DNA from: Costus lasius
Taxonomy: Eukaryota > Streptophyta > Magnoliopsida > Zingiberales > Costaceae
Length of the DNA: 64,000 bases
Assembly (NCBI GenBank): GCA_027563935.2
Contig: CM050449.1
Location: 13,034,501-13,098,500, forward strand
Reading direction: 5' to 3'
In this document: positions 1 through 9,110 of the stretch, piece by piece
How the letters are laid out: each line of letters opens with the position of its first letter
Position numbering within the stretch: position 1 is the stretch's first letter
The notes under the pieces: model-generated
Databases searched by the model: none
What the model saw: only the letters and a program-made list of their open reading frames with translations
Told to the model about the DNA's origin: nothing
Translations under genes and position numbers: made by a program

Positions 1-1577
1 GTTATAGTCCTTATGTTACTCCAATATCATTACTCCAAATTAGCACCATTAGTTCAAGAAATACAAGAAATATTGTGTACAAATGCACTCATTTCAATGC
101 AGGCTTATTTGATAAAAATGGATGATTAGATCTAGCTATAAATGAATCATGACATATGAGTTATGCAATATAACACTTTATAGCTATCTTGGAAATCAGC
201 CACAAAAACCATCTATGGTAGATATGTCCTACTCTTAACTAAGCCTTCTAAAGATAAGTTATACTTTTGTACCAATGATCGTTATCAAAAATTCAACATA
301 CACTAGTTTAACTTGTCAAGTTGGGTATTTCAGATAGAGGAGAAAGATATAGTTAGATATTAATTAGTATATATTATTTTATGTTTAAGTCAAGGAGATA
401 TTTGGCGGATCATGTATTAGTGGTAGAGCAATTTTATGGCTTGTATGTGTTTATGAGTTGTTTGAAGCCTATATATATAACTTTAATAAACATTATACTA
501 GGCATATGGCACTTAATGAAATAATAGTTGCCTCTTAATTTCCTTCGCCTCTCTCTCCCTCTCTGATTATTCTCCCTCTCTTCTTCCCCTCCTCTCTTAT
601 CTCTCACCTATCTCTCTTTATTCAAAATTTAATGATAAAACAAGTAAATTTGTTAAATAGTAAGGCTTCTTTACCCGCAAAACAAACAACGTAAGTAGCA
701 CCACTAGCTTAAATTGGAAGTTAACTTCTTTAGATAATAACATCAAAATCCTCAGAAAAGTTTTCATCATCACCGGTAAAAGATTTAACTAAGTAAATAA
801 AAAAATGTGTTACAAAAGCAAGTTGACAAATTTGCATATGTTCTTTCTTACTGTAAAAAGGATATGTTACAAAACAAGCAAATTGGCAAAGTTATCATCT
901 CTTCTGCTTCCTCACAGTAGATCAGAGATGAATAAATATGGGCTTTCGATTAGGTTTTGTAAGCTGTAGTTTAATGAGTTATATTTTTCCTTGTACTTTA
1001 TAAGATTCCAAAATGGCTCCTATAGTTTTGTAGTTATTTTTAATTTGGTCGAAATAATCATTGATATATGTAAATGTTTCGGTCATGAAAATATTATTTT
1101 GTAAATTTGACCCCCTATGTTAATAGTATTCTAATACCTATTGAGGTGATCTCCAAATTGTACCACACTTGAATTGTTTTCTATAAAATTATTATGAAGT
1201 TATCTAATAATTTATTCATGAGTTTATCTTTATATTGATTGGCTAAATACTTATCAAACTATTGGAGCTGTTTTGGATTTTAAAAACTACTGGAGCTCAA
1301 ATAAAACCGAAAGTAAACTACAATAGCCAAATTCAATGTAACCCTAAACCTTTTTACGACTATCCAATGATCTTTAAGTTGCATTCTAGCATATTTATAC
1401 TGCTCAGTGAATGAGCCGAACACTGAAAGACCATAAATTTAAGCAAGGCAGTAGGGAAAACTTCTCCCCTGCCAATGTTTGTAAAATGTTTAAGCAGTTG
1501 AAAGGGTCAACCAATCCTGACATCTAGGCAACCTGATAACCATTGAGAACGACGCCAATTTCTAAAGTTCACAGAAC
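1..1577. other. AT-rich spacer, no gene recognised
   Basis: No open frame or splice pattern that I recognise. There is a CT-rich tract at about 540-620 and a TATA-like run near 466-480. The right end (about 1340-1577) should be the former intron 3 of the broken RBX1 gene, because the Mutator-like element begins at 1587. I looked for the last RBX1 exon on the minus strand here and did not find a convincing match. Confidence 0.6.
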
Positions 1578-2088
1578 ATACCCCAGGAAGAAATGGCCTA
1601 ACCTGGGTACCCAGTAGCATTTTTTAAGCTGGGTACCCTAATCACCGTCCGATCTAAATTCTGATCGACATGGATCTCAATGCCAACTTTCCCGTTAGCT
1701 GCCCCGTTACTGCCCCGTTACTGCCGCTTGCGTAACCCAGGTTAAGGTTTTTTACTGTGCCGTTTTCATTTCCCCCCAAAAGCACGTGGTTAAAACTCTT
1801 TCTCGACTGTGACATCCGCTTTACGTTCTCCAGCAATTCGTGTCTTTCTCCGGCGAAACTCTTTAAGCTTCCATCTCTGGCGAGTTTGTTGTACACTTAC
1901 GACATTCATCTCCGACTAACTACCAAGCAGCAGGTAAAGATTTGTCAAAAACTACATATGTTTATGATTGATGCATATAGACAAGTATCGTTGATGTATA
2001 GTTTACATTTTCATTGACGAAATAGACTAAATGTCTTTATACACTAAATGTGTTTATGCACCAAATGGGTTAATGCACATAAATATTA

Positions 2089-2990
2089 GGGTTGATGAAC
2101 TGAGTTTACTCTGCGTTGATGTGCATAGATTTTAATCATTGAATTTGATATTTTCCTAGTTCATACTTCTTGATACACATATTAATTACCTAGATATAAT
2201 TAAATTTGACATGTTATAGATTAAATTAGGGTTGAGACACAAGCATTTTGGGTTGATGCACATAAACATTATGGTTGATGAACTGAGCTTACTTTGCGTT
2301 GATGTACATAGAATTTAATCATTATATTTGATATTTTCCTACTCCATACTCATTGATACACATATAAATTACATAGATACAATTAAATTTGACATGTTAG
2401 AGATTAAATTAGGGTTGAGACACAAGCATTTTGGGTTGATGCACATAAACATTAGGGTTGATGAACTGAGTTTACTTTGCATTGATGTGCATAGAATTTA
2501 ATCATTATATTAGATATTTTCCTACTCCATACTCATTGATGCACATATAAATTACCTAGATACAATTAAATTTGACATGTTAGAGATTAAATTAGGGTTG
2601 AGATACAAGCATTTTGGGTTGATGCACATAAACATTAGGGTTGATGAATTGAGTTTACTTTGCGTTGATGTGCATAGAATTTAATCATTATATTTGATAT
2701 TTTCCTACTCCATACTCATTGATACACATATAAATTACCTAGATACAATTAAATTTGACATGTTAGAGATTAAATTAGGGTTGAGACACAAGCATTTTGG
2801 GTTAATGCACATAAACATTAGGGTTAATGAACTGAGTTTATTTTGTGTTGATGTGCATAGAATTTAATCATTATATTTAATATTTTCCTACTCCATACTC
2901 ATTGATACACATATAAATTACCTAGATACAATTAAATTTGACATGTTAGAGATTAAATTAGGGTTGAGACACAAGCATTTTGGGTCTCTA
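2089..2990 (+). repeat. 183-bp tandem repeat inside the MULE, left arm
   Basis: The marker TTGATGAACTGAG, or a one-base variant of it, recurs at about 2089, 2272, 2455, 2638 and 2821, so the period is 183 bp with about five copies. Each unit also carries a GGGTTGATGCACATAAAC block and a GATATTTTCCTACTCC block. Copies differ by a few bases, which suggests amplification within the element followed by light decay. Confidence 0.85.
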
Positions 2991-3660
2991 ACATATCAAA
3001 ATCAATGTTTATGTGCATCAACCCAAAATGTTTGTGTCTCAACCCTAATTTAATCTCTAACATATCAAAATCAATGATCAATTTCTATGCACATCAACGC
3101 AGAGAAAACTTAGTTCATCAACCCTAATTTTTATATGCATCAACCCAAAATGTTTGAGTCTCAACCCTAATTTAATCTCTAACATGTCAAAAATAATTGT
3201 ATCTAGGTAATTTCTATGTGTATGAATGAGTATGAACTAGGAAAATATCAAAATCAATGATTAATTTTTATGCACATCAACGCTGCGTAAACTCAGTTCA
3301 TCAACCCTAATGTGTATGTGCATCAACCCAAAATGTTTGTGTCTCAACCCTAATTTAATCTCTAACATGTCAAAATCAATGATCAATTTCTATGCACATC
3401 AACGCAGAGAAAACTTAGTTCATCAACCCTAATGTTTATATGCATCAACCCAAAATGTTTGAGTCTCAACCCTAATTTAATCTCTAACATGTCAAAAATA
3501 ATTAGATCTAGGTAATTTCTATGTGTATGAATGAGTATGAACTAGGAAAATATCAAAATCAATAATTAATTTCTATGCACATCAACGCTGCGTAAACTCA
3601 GTTTATCAACCCTAATGTGTATGTGCATCAACTCTAAACTTTCTATGCGCTAATTTAATT
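2985..3660 (-). repeat. Inverted copies of the 183-bp repeat, right arm
   Basis: From about 2985 the same motifs appear as reverse complements: TCAACCCTAATTTAATC, GTTCATCAACCCTAA and GCACATCAACGC. Together with the left arm they form a palindrome with about 1.5 kb in total. Spacing is less regular than on the left, with marker positions near 3117, 3294, 3416 and 3597, so some units are partial. Confidence 0.8.
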
Positions 3661-4284
3661 TCTACCAGGCAAAATTTAACCCTATCACAAGCATTTTCGT
3701 GTATAAATGATAGTTTACCTGTTTCGCAGTTAATTAAAGATTACTCGAGAGCAGACTCTCCTCTTCCTCGGAGGCGACACAAGTTTTACAATGAGTATGT
3801 TAGAAAGAAGAAAATAATGTTAGAGAAATGCGACAATGAAGAAGCTTGAACTTTAAGATTTGTGTCGAAGACGACATAGAGGATTCCAATATACCTAAAC
3901 AACGAAGAACAAAGAAAATGCGCAGCTCTCCTGCTTTAATCTATTGTCAGGGAGTGAGTCGGAGAACAAAGCACAGCTTCTCGCAAGACAAGAGATTCGA
4001 AATCGCTGGAGAGCTAACGCGGTTGGTAACGGAGGATGGTGGAAATGAAAACTGGGCTCAGTAAAATTTCTTTCGGGTAGGGTAATAGGGTTTAACACAT
4101 GCTTTTAGGGGAAGAAATGGGGGGAAATGTAAACGGCACAGTAAAAAACCTTAACCCGGGTTACGCAAGCGACGGTAATGGAGCAGCTAATAGAAAAGTT
4201 GGCATCAAGATTCGTGTCGATCAGAATTTAGATCGGACGGTGATTAGGATACCCAGCTACCCAGATTAGGCCATTTCTTCATAC

Positions 4285-4759
4285 CCTAGGCCACGCTGCA
4301 GTCAGCCACCGTACCCTCTAGGTAAGCCTAGCACTCGATGCCTGAGACAAGATTTAATAACCACCAACGTAAAAAGAGCGACAAAGCAGATCAAGACCCT
4401 AATCTGATATATAAATCTAAAGAAACACCAAAAGCGGAGAAATCGTAGACGGGAAGAACAGCGCACACAGTTCCACGAGATGGTTCCTACAAATAGCGCA
4501 TTTATCCACCGCCATGTCTGCGACAGATCGGCTCATAAATCTAATAAATTTGAGAATAAAGAAAGTCTAAGCCAGGGAAAAGGAGATGCCGCCAATTTCA
4601 CATACCCCAGGCCCAGAAGGCGATGGCATTCCACTTCTTGATCTCGAAACTTTTTGGTTTCTTCGAGGACGAGATGGACGCTGATGACGATGAGTGCCCA
4701 AAAGCGCCTCCCGAATCCTCTTCATGAGTGAGGTTGAGGTCGAAAGAACGGGCAGCCAT
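4285..4759 (-). pseudogene. RBX1: RBX1-type RING-box protein pseudogene, 3 of its exons
   Basis: RBX1 is the RING subunit of cullin-RING E3 ligases. Exon 1 (4606-4759) starts [10 protein letters not shown] and ends [11 protein letters not shown], the cullin-binding strand of RBX1. The donor is GTATGTG. Exon 2 (4467-4517) completes the Asp codon and reads AVDKCAICRNHLVELC, the first RING cysteines. Exon 3 (4285-4341) reads CIEC, then TAG where RBX1 has Gln, then a degraded match to the ANQASATSEECTVAW stretch lacking about two codons, with a second TAG at the Trp codon. The Mutator element follows at the exon 3/intron 3 border, and I did not find the exon carrying the rest of the RING. Two stops and the lost C-terminal half make it non-functional. 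Exons 1 and 2 and their splice sites are still clean. Confidence 0.85.
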
Positions 4760-4935
4760 ATGTGACAAAAGTTGGTGTAGCGCGAAGGAAAGAGGCCCGG
4801 GCAACGTTTGAGAGACGACAGGAAGAAGCAACGCGGCATGTGGCTTTCTAATTTCTACAGTCGATGGCGGACTTGATTTAAATTGGGTAAATGGTCCTGG
4901 GTCTAGGTCTATGGTTTTTAACTCCTAATCATTAT

Positions 4936-6121
4936 TGTTAGACCCTGGGTTTTCCGGTTCAGCCCAAGGCCCAGTGGGCCTAATCCAAACAGTCCAAACC
5001 AGAAAACTTACGCGGAGAAATGCACGGCCCAACAGTGTCGTCACACGAGACTCGGACGAAGCCTCATCGTCTCCACAGAGCTCGACGCGGCAAGCTGCGA
5101 ACGGCTTCGTAGAGCGAAGAGATCGGACGCGTGATGACTCCTTCCAGCGATTGAAGCGGAGCTCGGAGGCGGGATGAAGCGGCATTGTCAGCGCGAGCAG
5201 AGGACCCGGTCGACGCGTGGGGAAGAAACGAGCGCGGCTGCCCGAATTAGGAGAAGAGAGGCGGCGGTTTTCTTGGATATAAGGAGCTACGAGCGAGCAT
5301 CGAGGGGGGCTTGGCGATCTCCACCGGCAAGCAACAGAAGAGAGAGTTGTGAGTTTGTGAGCGGAGAGCTTCAGAGGGGATCTGCGACGAGAACTCTAGA
5401 GAGGGAGGAAAGCAGAGAAAGAGAGAGAGGGCCGGGTCAACTGAGACCGATTGCCTGCTTCTTGTGCAAGGGACCGCACCGGATACGCGACTGTCCGGAC
5501 CGACAACGGGTGAACGCAATTGCAACGATTGTGCATCGGGAGCTAGTTGATAAACTGGCGGTGGTGCATGACGAGGAACCAGTAGAGGCCCGCATAGGGG
5601 TTGTACGCATTGCCTCAGTGGTCGCAAGAAAATCATCACCGACCCCCGCAGAAGCAGCGCCGAAAGACGCAGCAGCGAAGGTGACGACGCGAGCTTTCGA
5701 ACACGTCGAGTGTTCGAAACGAGGCGAAGCATAAAGTCAAAATCGGTTTTGCGATTTCGAAATTGGGCGGCTGACGCAAGCCGACGTCAGCAATCCGATT
5801 TAATTCGGAATTCGGCAAACGGCACTGTTTCGGTCAAAATTAATTTTGACTAGTGAGGTATTTTAATTTAGGGTTTTGATTATCTCGGATTTTCCTAAAT
5901 TAGGGTTTCGATCGATTTTCAACCTTTTCCTAAATTGGAGTTAGGGTTTCTTCGTGCGAATTGTAATTTGGGGGTAAAAGTTGAGCGGGGAACTAGGGTT
6001 TCGAATTCGGGGGTTATATTTGCCCAGAAACCCAAGCGCTATCACTTTCCGGTGTTCCGCCGGACTACCCTGAGACAGTGGATAAGCGCTGTTTTTAGAC
6101 CGTTCCGACCGGGGCGTGACA
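4936..6121 (+). repeat. 5' LTR
   Basis: It runs from TGTTAGACCC to GGGGCGTGACA. A TATA-like GATATAAGG lies near 5276, at a plausible place for a promoter, with several hundred bases of transcribed LTR after it. The LTR also holds a long zinc-knuckle reading frame, which is unusual and described separately. Confidence 0.92.
5174..5734 (+). CDS. Gag-like zinc-knuckle reading frame inside the 5' LTR
   Basis: A 186-codon frame. Its first two thirds are rich in Arg, Glu and Ser and resemble nothing I recognise. It then carries PIACFLCKGPHRIRDCP, a Cys-X2-Cys-X3-His-X4-Cys zinc knuckle of the type common in plant Ty3/gypsy Gag, where it binds RNA. Ala/Glu-rich sequence follows. A second frame (4935-5177) ends across the ATG of this one. 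Gag knuckles normally sit in the internal region, not in the LTR. Whether the frame is translated is unknown; it may simply be a captured gag fragment. The 3' LTR copy is longer because the stop codon TAA reads GAA there. Confidence 0.45.
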   Translation: MKRHCQREQRTRSTRGEETSAAARIRRREAAVFLDIRSYERASRGAWRSPPASNRRESCEFVSGELQRGSATRTLEREESRERERGPGQLRPIACFLCKGPHRIRDCPDRQRVNAIATIVHRELVDKLAVVHDEEPVEARIGVVRIASVVARKSSPTPAEAAPKDAAAKVTTRAFEHVECSKRGEA

Positions 6122-6124
6122 ACA

Positions 6125-6136
6125 GGTATCAGAGCC
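6125..6136 (+). other. Primer binding site, tRNA-iMet type
   Basis: GGTATCAGAGCC lies three bases after the 5' LTR end. It matches the complement of the 3' end of plant initiator-Met tRNA, the usual primer for plant LTR retrotransposons. Confidence 0.85.
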
Positions 6137-6152
6137 AAAGTGATCCAGCGGC

Positions 6153-6772
6153 ATGGTGAATAAAGGAGATCGTATTGCGCGAATCGAGCAGGTGCTCGGT
6201 TTGACAGGGAACAGCAGGGATGCGGTGGTTCCTCAGGTGGAGGGCATCCATCGCACGGTAGAGGAGCAAAGGTTGCAAATTACGGCCCTTCAACAAATTT
6301 TGGCTGGAATGGCTGAAGACCAGCAAAATTTTGAAGGGATGGCGGTGCTACAACAGCAGGTAGCAACCTTGCAAGGACAGGTAGCAACCTTGACGGCACA
6401 AACCCAGCAAGTGACAACGTTGCAAGGACAGGTAGCAACCTTGACGACATAGTTAACCAACTCCATGGCAGCACAGCAGTAGATATTGGCAGATCTTGCG
6501 GTAATGCGCATGGCATTGGCGCAGTCGACAAGGGCAACGTCAAGCAGAAGACGAGCTCCGGAGATGCGAACCCTCCGCAGGAGAAAAAGACATATAAGCA
6601 GATAGTGGAGGAAAAAACTCCACCGAAGTCTTGGGAGGAGATAGAAGCGGAAGAGAACGCAATGCAACGTACGAACTATGAGAAGCTCCAACGCAAAAGG
6701 GAGCAGATTTGGAAAGAAGCCCACGAGGCTAATTGTGCTGAGCAAGAGCGGTGGCTCGTCAGCCGGCATTGA
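6153..6772 (+). pseudogene. Broken N-terminal gag of the LTR element
   Basis: An ATG at 6153 opens 99 codons with heptad-like Leu/Gln/Val repeats (VATLQGQVATLT twice), a coiled coil typical of the N-terminus of plant Ty3/gypsy Gag. A TAG at 6450-6452 ends it. The same frame continues as coiled coil past a second TAG, apparently both CAG-to-TAG changes. Then a shift of frame picks up a Lys/Glu-rich segment (GDANPPQEKKTYKQIVEE onward) ending at TGA 6770-6772. The capsid core and pol are absent. This looks like a decayed remnant, not a working Gag. Confidence 0.65.
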
Positions 6773-6813
6773 GCGGGCCGCCCGCGCCGGACATCGGGGG
6801 CGATGTCCAAATT

Positions 6814-6826
6814 GGGCGGGGGAGAA
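6814..6826 (+). other. Polypurine tract
   Basis: GGGCGGGGGAGAA directly precedes the 3' LTR, separated by one base. This is where plus-strand DNA synthesis is primed in LTR elements. One C interrupts the purines. Confidence 0.7.
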
Positions 6827-6827
6827 T

Positions 6828-8013
6828 TGTTAGGCCCTGGGTTCCCCGGTTCAGCCCAAGGCCCAGTGGGCCTAATCCAAACAGTCCAAACCAGAAAACT
6901 TACGCGGAGAGATGCACGGCCCAACAGCGTCGTCACACGAGACTCGGACGAAGCCTCATCGTCTCCACAGAGCTCGACGCGGCAAGCTGCGAACGGCTTC
7001 GTAGAGCGAAGAGATCGGACGCGTGATGACTTCTTCCAGCGATTGAAGCGGAGCTCGGAGGCGGGATGAAGCGGCATTGTCAGCGCGAGCAGAGGACCCG
7101 ATCGACGCGTGCGGAAGAAACGGGCGCGGCTGCCCGAATTAGGAGAAGAGAGGCGGCGGTTTTCTTGGATATAAGGAGCTACGAGCGAGCATCGAGGGGG
7201 GCTTGGCGATCTCCACCGGCAAGCAACGGAAGAGAGAGCTGTGAGTTTGTGAGCGGAGAGCTTCAGAGGAGATCTGCGACGAGAACTCTAGAGAGGGAGG
7301 AAAGCAGAGAAAGAGAGAGAGGGTCGGGTCAACTGAGACCGATTGCCTGCTTCTTGTGCAAGGGACCGCACCGGATACGCGACTGTCCGGACCGACAACA
7401 GGTGAACGCAATTGCAGCGATTGTGCATCGGGAGCTAGTTGAGAAACCGGCGGTGGTGCATGACGAGGAACCAGTAGAGGCCCGCATAGGGGTTGTACGC
7501 ATTGCCTCAATGGTCGCAGGAAAATCATCACCGACCCCCCCAGAAGCAGAGCCGAAAGACGCAGTAGCGAAGGCGACGACGCGAGCTTTCGAACGCGTCA
7601 AGCGTTCGAAACGAGGCGAAGCAGAAAGTCAAAATCGGTTTCGCGATTTCGAAATTAGGCGGCTAACGCAAGCCGACGTCAGCAATCCGATTTAATTCAG
7701 AATTCGGCAAACGGCACTGTTTCGGTCAAAATTAATTTTGACCAGTGAGGTATTTTAATTTAGGGTTTTGATTATCTCGAATTTTCCTAAATTAGGGTTT
7801 CGATCGATTTTCAACATTTTCCTAAAATGGAGTTAGGGTTTCTTCGTGCGAATTGTAATTTGGGGGTAAAAGTTGAGCGGGGAACTAGGGTTTCGAATTC
7901 GAGGGTTAGATTTGCCCAGAAACCCTAGCGCGATCACGTTCCGGTGTTTCGCCGGACTACCCTGAGACAGCGGATAAGCGCTGTTTTTAAACCGTTCCGA
8001 TCGGGGCGTGACA
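6828..8013 (+). repeat. 3' LTR
   Basis: Same length as the 5' LTR (1186 bp), with scattered substitutions and almost no indels. It carries the same TATA-like site (near 7168) and the same zinc-knuckle frame. Confidence 0.92.
7066..7695 (+). CDS. Gag-like zinc-knuckle reading frame inside the 3' LTR
   Basis: A 209-codon counterpart of the frame at 5174-5734, with the same CFLCKGPHRIRDCP knuckle. It runs 23 codons longer because the TAA that ends the 5' copy is GAA here, so it continues through QNRFRDFEIRR to a later TAA. The upstream partner frame (6803-7069) also overlaps its start. The shared frame follows from LTR identity and does not by itself prove coding constraint. Confidence 0.45.
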   Translation: MKRHCQREQRTRSTRAEETGAAARIRRREAAVFLDIRSYERASRGAWRSPPASNGRESCEFVSGELQRRSATRTLEREESRERERGSGQLRPIACFLCKGPHRIRDCPDRQQVNAIAAIVHRELVEKPAVVHDEEPVEARIGVVRIASMVAGKSSPTPPEAEPKDAVAKATTRAFERVKRSKRGEAESQNRFRDFEIRRLTQADVSNPI

Positions 8014-8486
8014 ATTGTGGTCCATTATCGTGTTACGACGGAAGGTCCTGAAGTACCTATCCAATTGAAGATTATAAAAAAACATACTGCTTTTATTTTC
8101 ATCGAATATTTTTATTTAATTTTTTTAAAAAAAACTATATAGTATATAAAACTTAATGAATTTACTATGATTAACTTTAACTTAAATATTTTAATAAATT
8201 AAATAAAAAAATTTATATAATAATTTACTTACTAAGTAAATTATAAAACACTTCATATTAAAACTAACGTCATGCCCTACTTGAAGTTGATTACACAACA
8301 AACTTACATCAAATTAGATTTGAGATCGATAACAACTGAATTACTACTAACTACTCACATTTCTGAAATACGTATTAGAAATTTCTAATACCCAGTTTAC
8401 ACCTTACACCATAAGGTATTTCTTTCACCAAACAATAGTACGTGGGCGCAGGCGCTATTACTTGAAGATTAAAGAGCATACAAGCC
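8014..8486. other. AT-rich spacer
   Basis: AT-rich DNA between the LTR element and the inverted-arm block. I see no gene or element end here. Confidence 0.6.
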
Positions 8487-8900
8487 TACTATGTTATGAC
8501 CCTCGTACGGGAGCAACATGGGCCTTGCCCAAGCTCATTCCGAGTCCATAACCAAGCCAGGCCTCGGGCCCAAATCCTGTTCCGGTTCCGTGTTACCCCC
8601 AGAAATATCACGTCTGCAGCAGGATTCGACCCTTGCCATTACCCTCACAAGCAATGGACCCTTAACCATCTGAGCTGCAGCTCAATGGTTAAGGGTCCAT
8701 TGCTTGTGAGGGTAATTTGTTATGACCCTCGTACGGGAGCAACATGGGCCTTGCCCAAGCTCATTCCGAGTCCATAACCAAGCCAGGCCTCGGGCCCAAA
8801 TCCTGTTCCGGTTCCGTGTTACCCCCGGAAATATCACGTCTGCAGCAGGATTCGACCCTTGCCATTACCCTCACAAGCAATGGACCCTTAACCATTGAGC

Positions 8901-8961
8901 TGCAGCTCAGATGGTTAAGGGTCCATTGCTTGTGAGGGTAATGGCAAGGGTCGAATCCTGC
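8901..8961 (+). other. tRNA-like pol III promoter in a SINE-like arm (A and B boxes)
   Basis: CAGCTCAGATGGTTAAGG at 8903-8920 resembles a tRNA A box. GGGTCGAATCCTGC at 8948-8961 resembles a B box (consensus GGTTCGANNCC, one mismatch). Their spacing is about that of a tRNA gene. A true tRNA fold is not evident, so this fits a tRNA-derived SINE head and not a functional tRNA. The same pair recurs in every full arm. Confidence 0.6.
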
Positions 8962-9087
8962 TGCAGACGTGATATTTCCGGGGGTAACACGGAACCGGAA
9001 CAGGATTTGGGCCCGAGGCCTGGCTTGGTTATGGACTCGGAATGAGCTTGGGCAAGGCCCATGTTGCTCCCGTACGAGGGTCATAAC

Positions 9088-9110
9088 AAAAAAGGCGCCT
9101 TTTTTTTTTT
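9088..9110. repeat. A-run / GGCGCC / T-run junction between arms
   Basis: Two arms meet tail to tail at AAAAAAGGCGCC followed by ten T. The same junction recurs at 9315-9336 and 9705-9726 with ten A and six T. It is self-complementary and could fold as a hairpin. It could be a transposition tail or a replication or repair join. Confidence 0.75.

Larger units (their letters stand above)
1587..4280. mobile_element. Non-autonomous Mutator-like (MULE) foldback element
   Basis: The ends are inverted: GAAGAAATGGCCTAA at 1587 and its complement ending at 4280. Similarity continues inward for roughly 190 bases with small indels. Flanking 9-bp target duplications are ATACCCCAG (1578-1586) and ATACCCTAG (4281-4289), one mismatch apart. 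Long terminal inverted repeats with a 9-bp duplication are the Mutator hallmark. The 2694-bp interior has no transposase-like frame; it is filled with repeats running forward on the left (about 2089-2990) and inverted on the right (about 2985-3660). Short frames at 1757-2017 and 3846-4064 look like chance. Family assignment rests on structure only. Confidence 0.85.
4936..8013 (+). mobile_element. Complete non-autonomous LTR retrotransposon, Ty3/gypsy-like
   Basis: Two direct repeats of 1186 bp each (4936-6121 and 6828-8013) start TGTTAG and end GGGGCGTGACA. They flank only 706 bp of internal DNA. Five-base target duplications are ATTAT (4931-4935) and ATTGT (8014-8018), one mismatch apart. 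A tRNA-iMet-type primer binding site follows the left LTR and a purine tract precedes the right LTR. There is no protease, reverse transcriptase, RNase H or integrase, so mobility would need a helper. By eye the LTRs differ by a few percent, so insertion was fairly recent on the scale of this window. Confidence 0.92.

Noticed and set aside
1380..1440. Last RBX1 exon on the minus strand
   Set aside because: There is a possible AG acceptor near 1424, but the following codons do not match the His/Cys pattern of the RING C-terminal half.
8901..8970. Functional tRNA gene
   Set aside because: A and B boxes are present, but I could not form an acceptor stem or a sensible anticodon arm.
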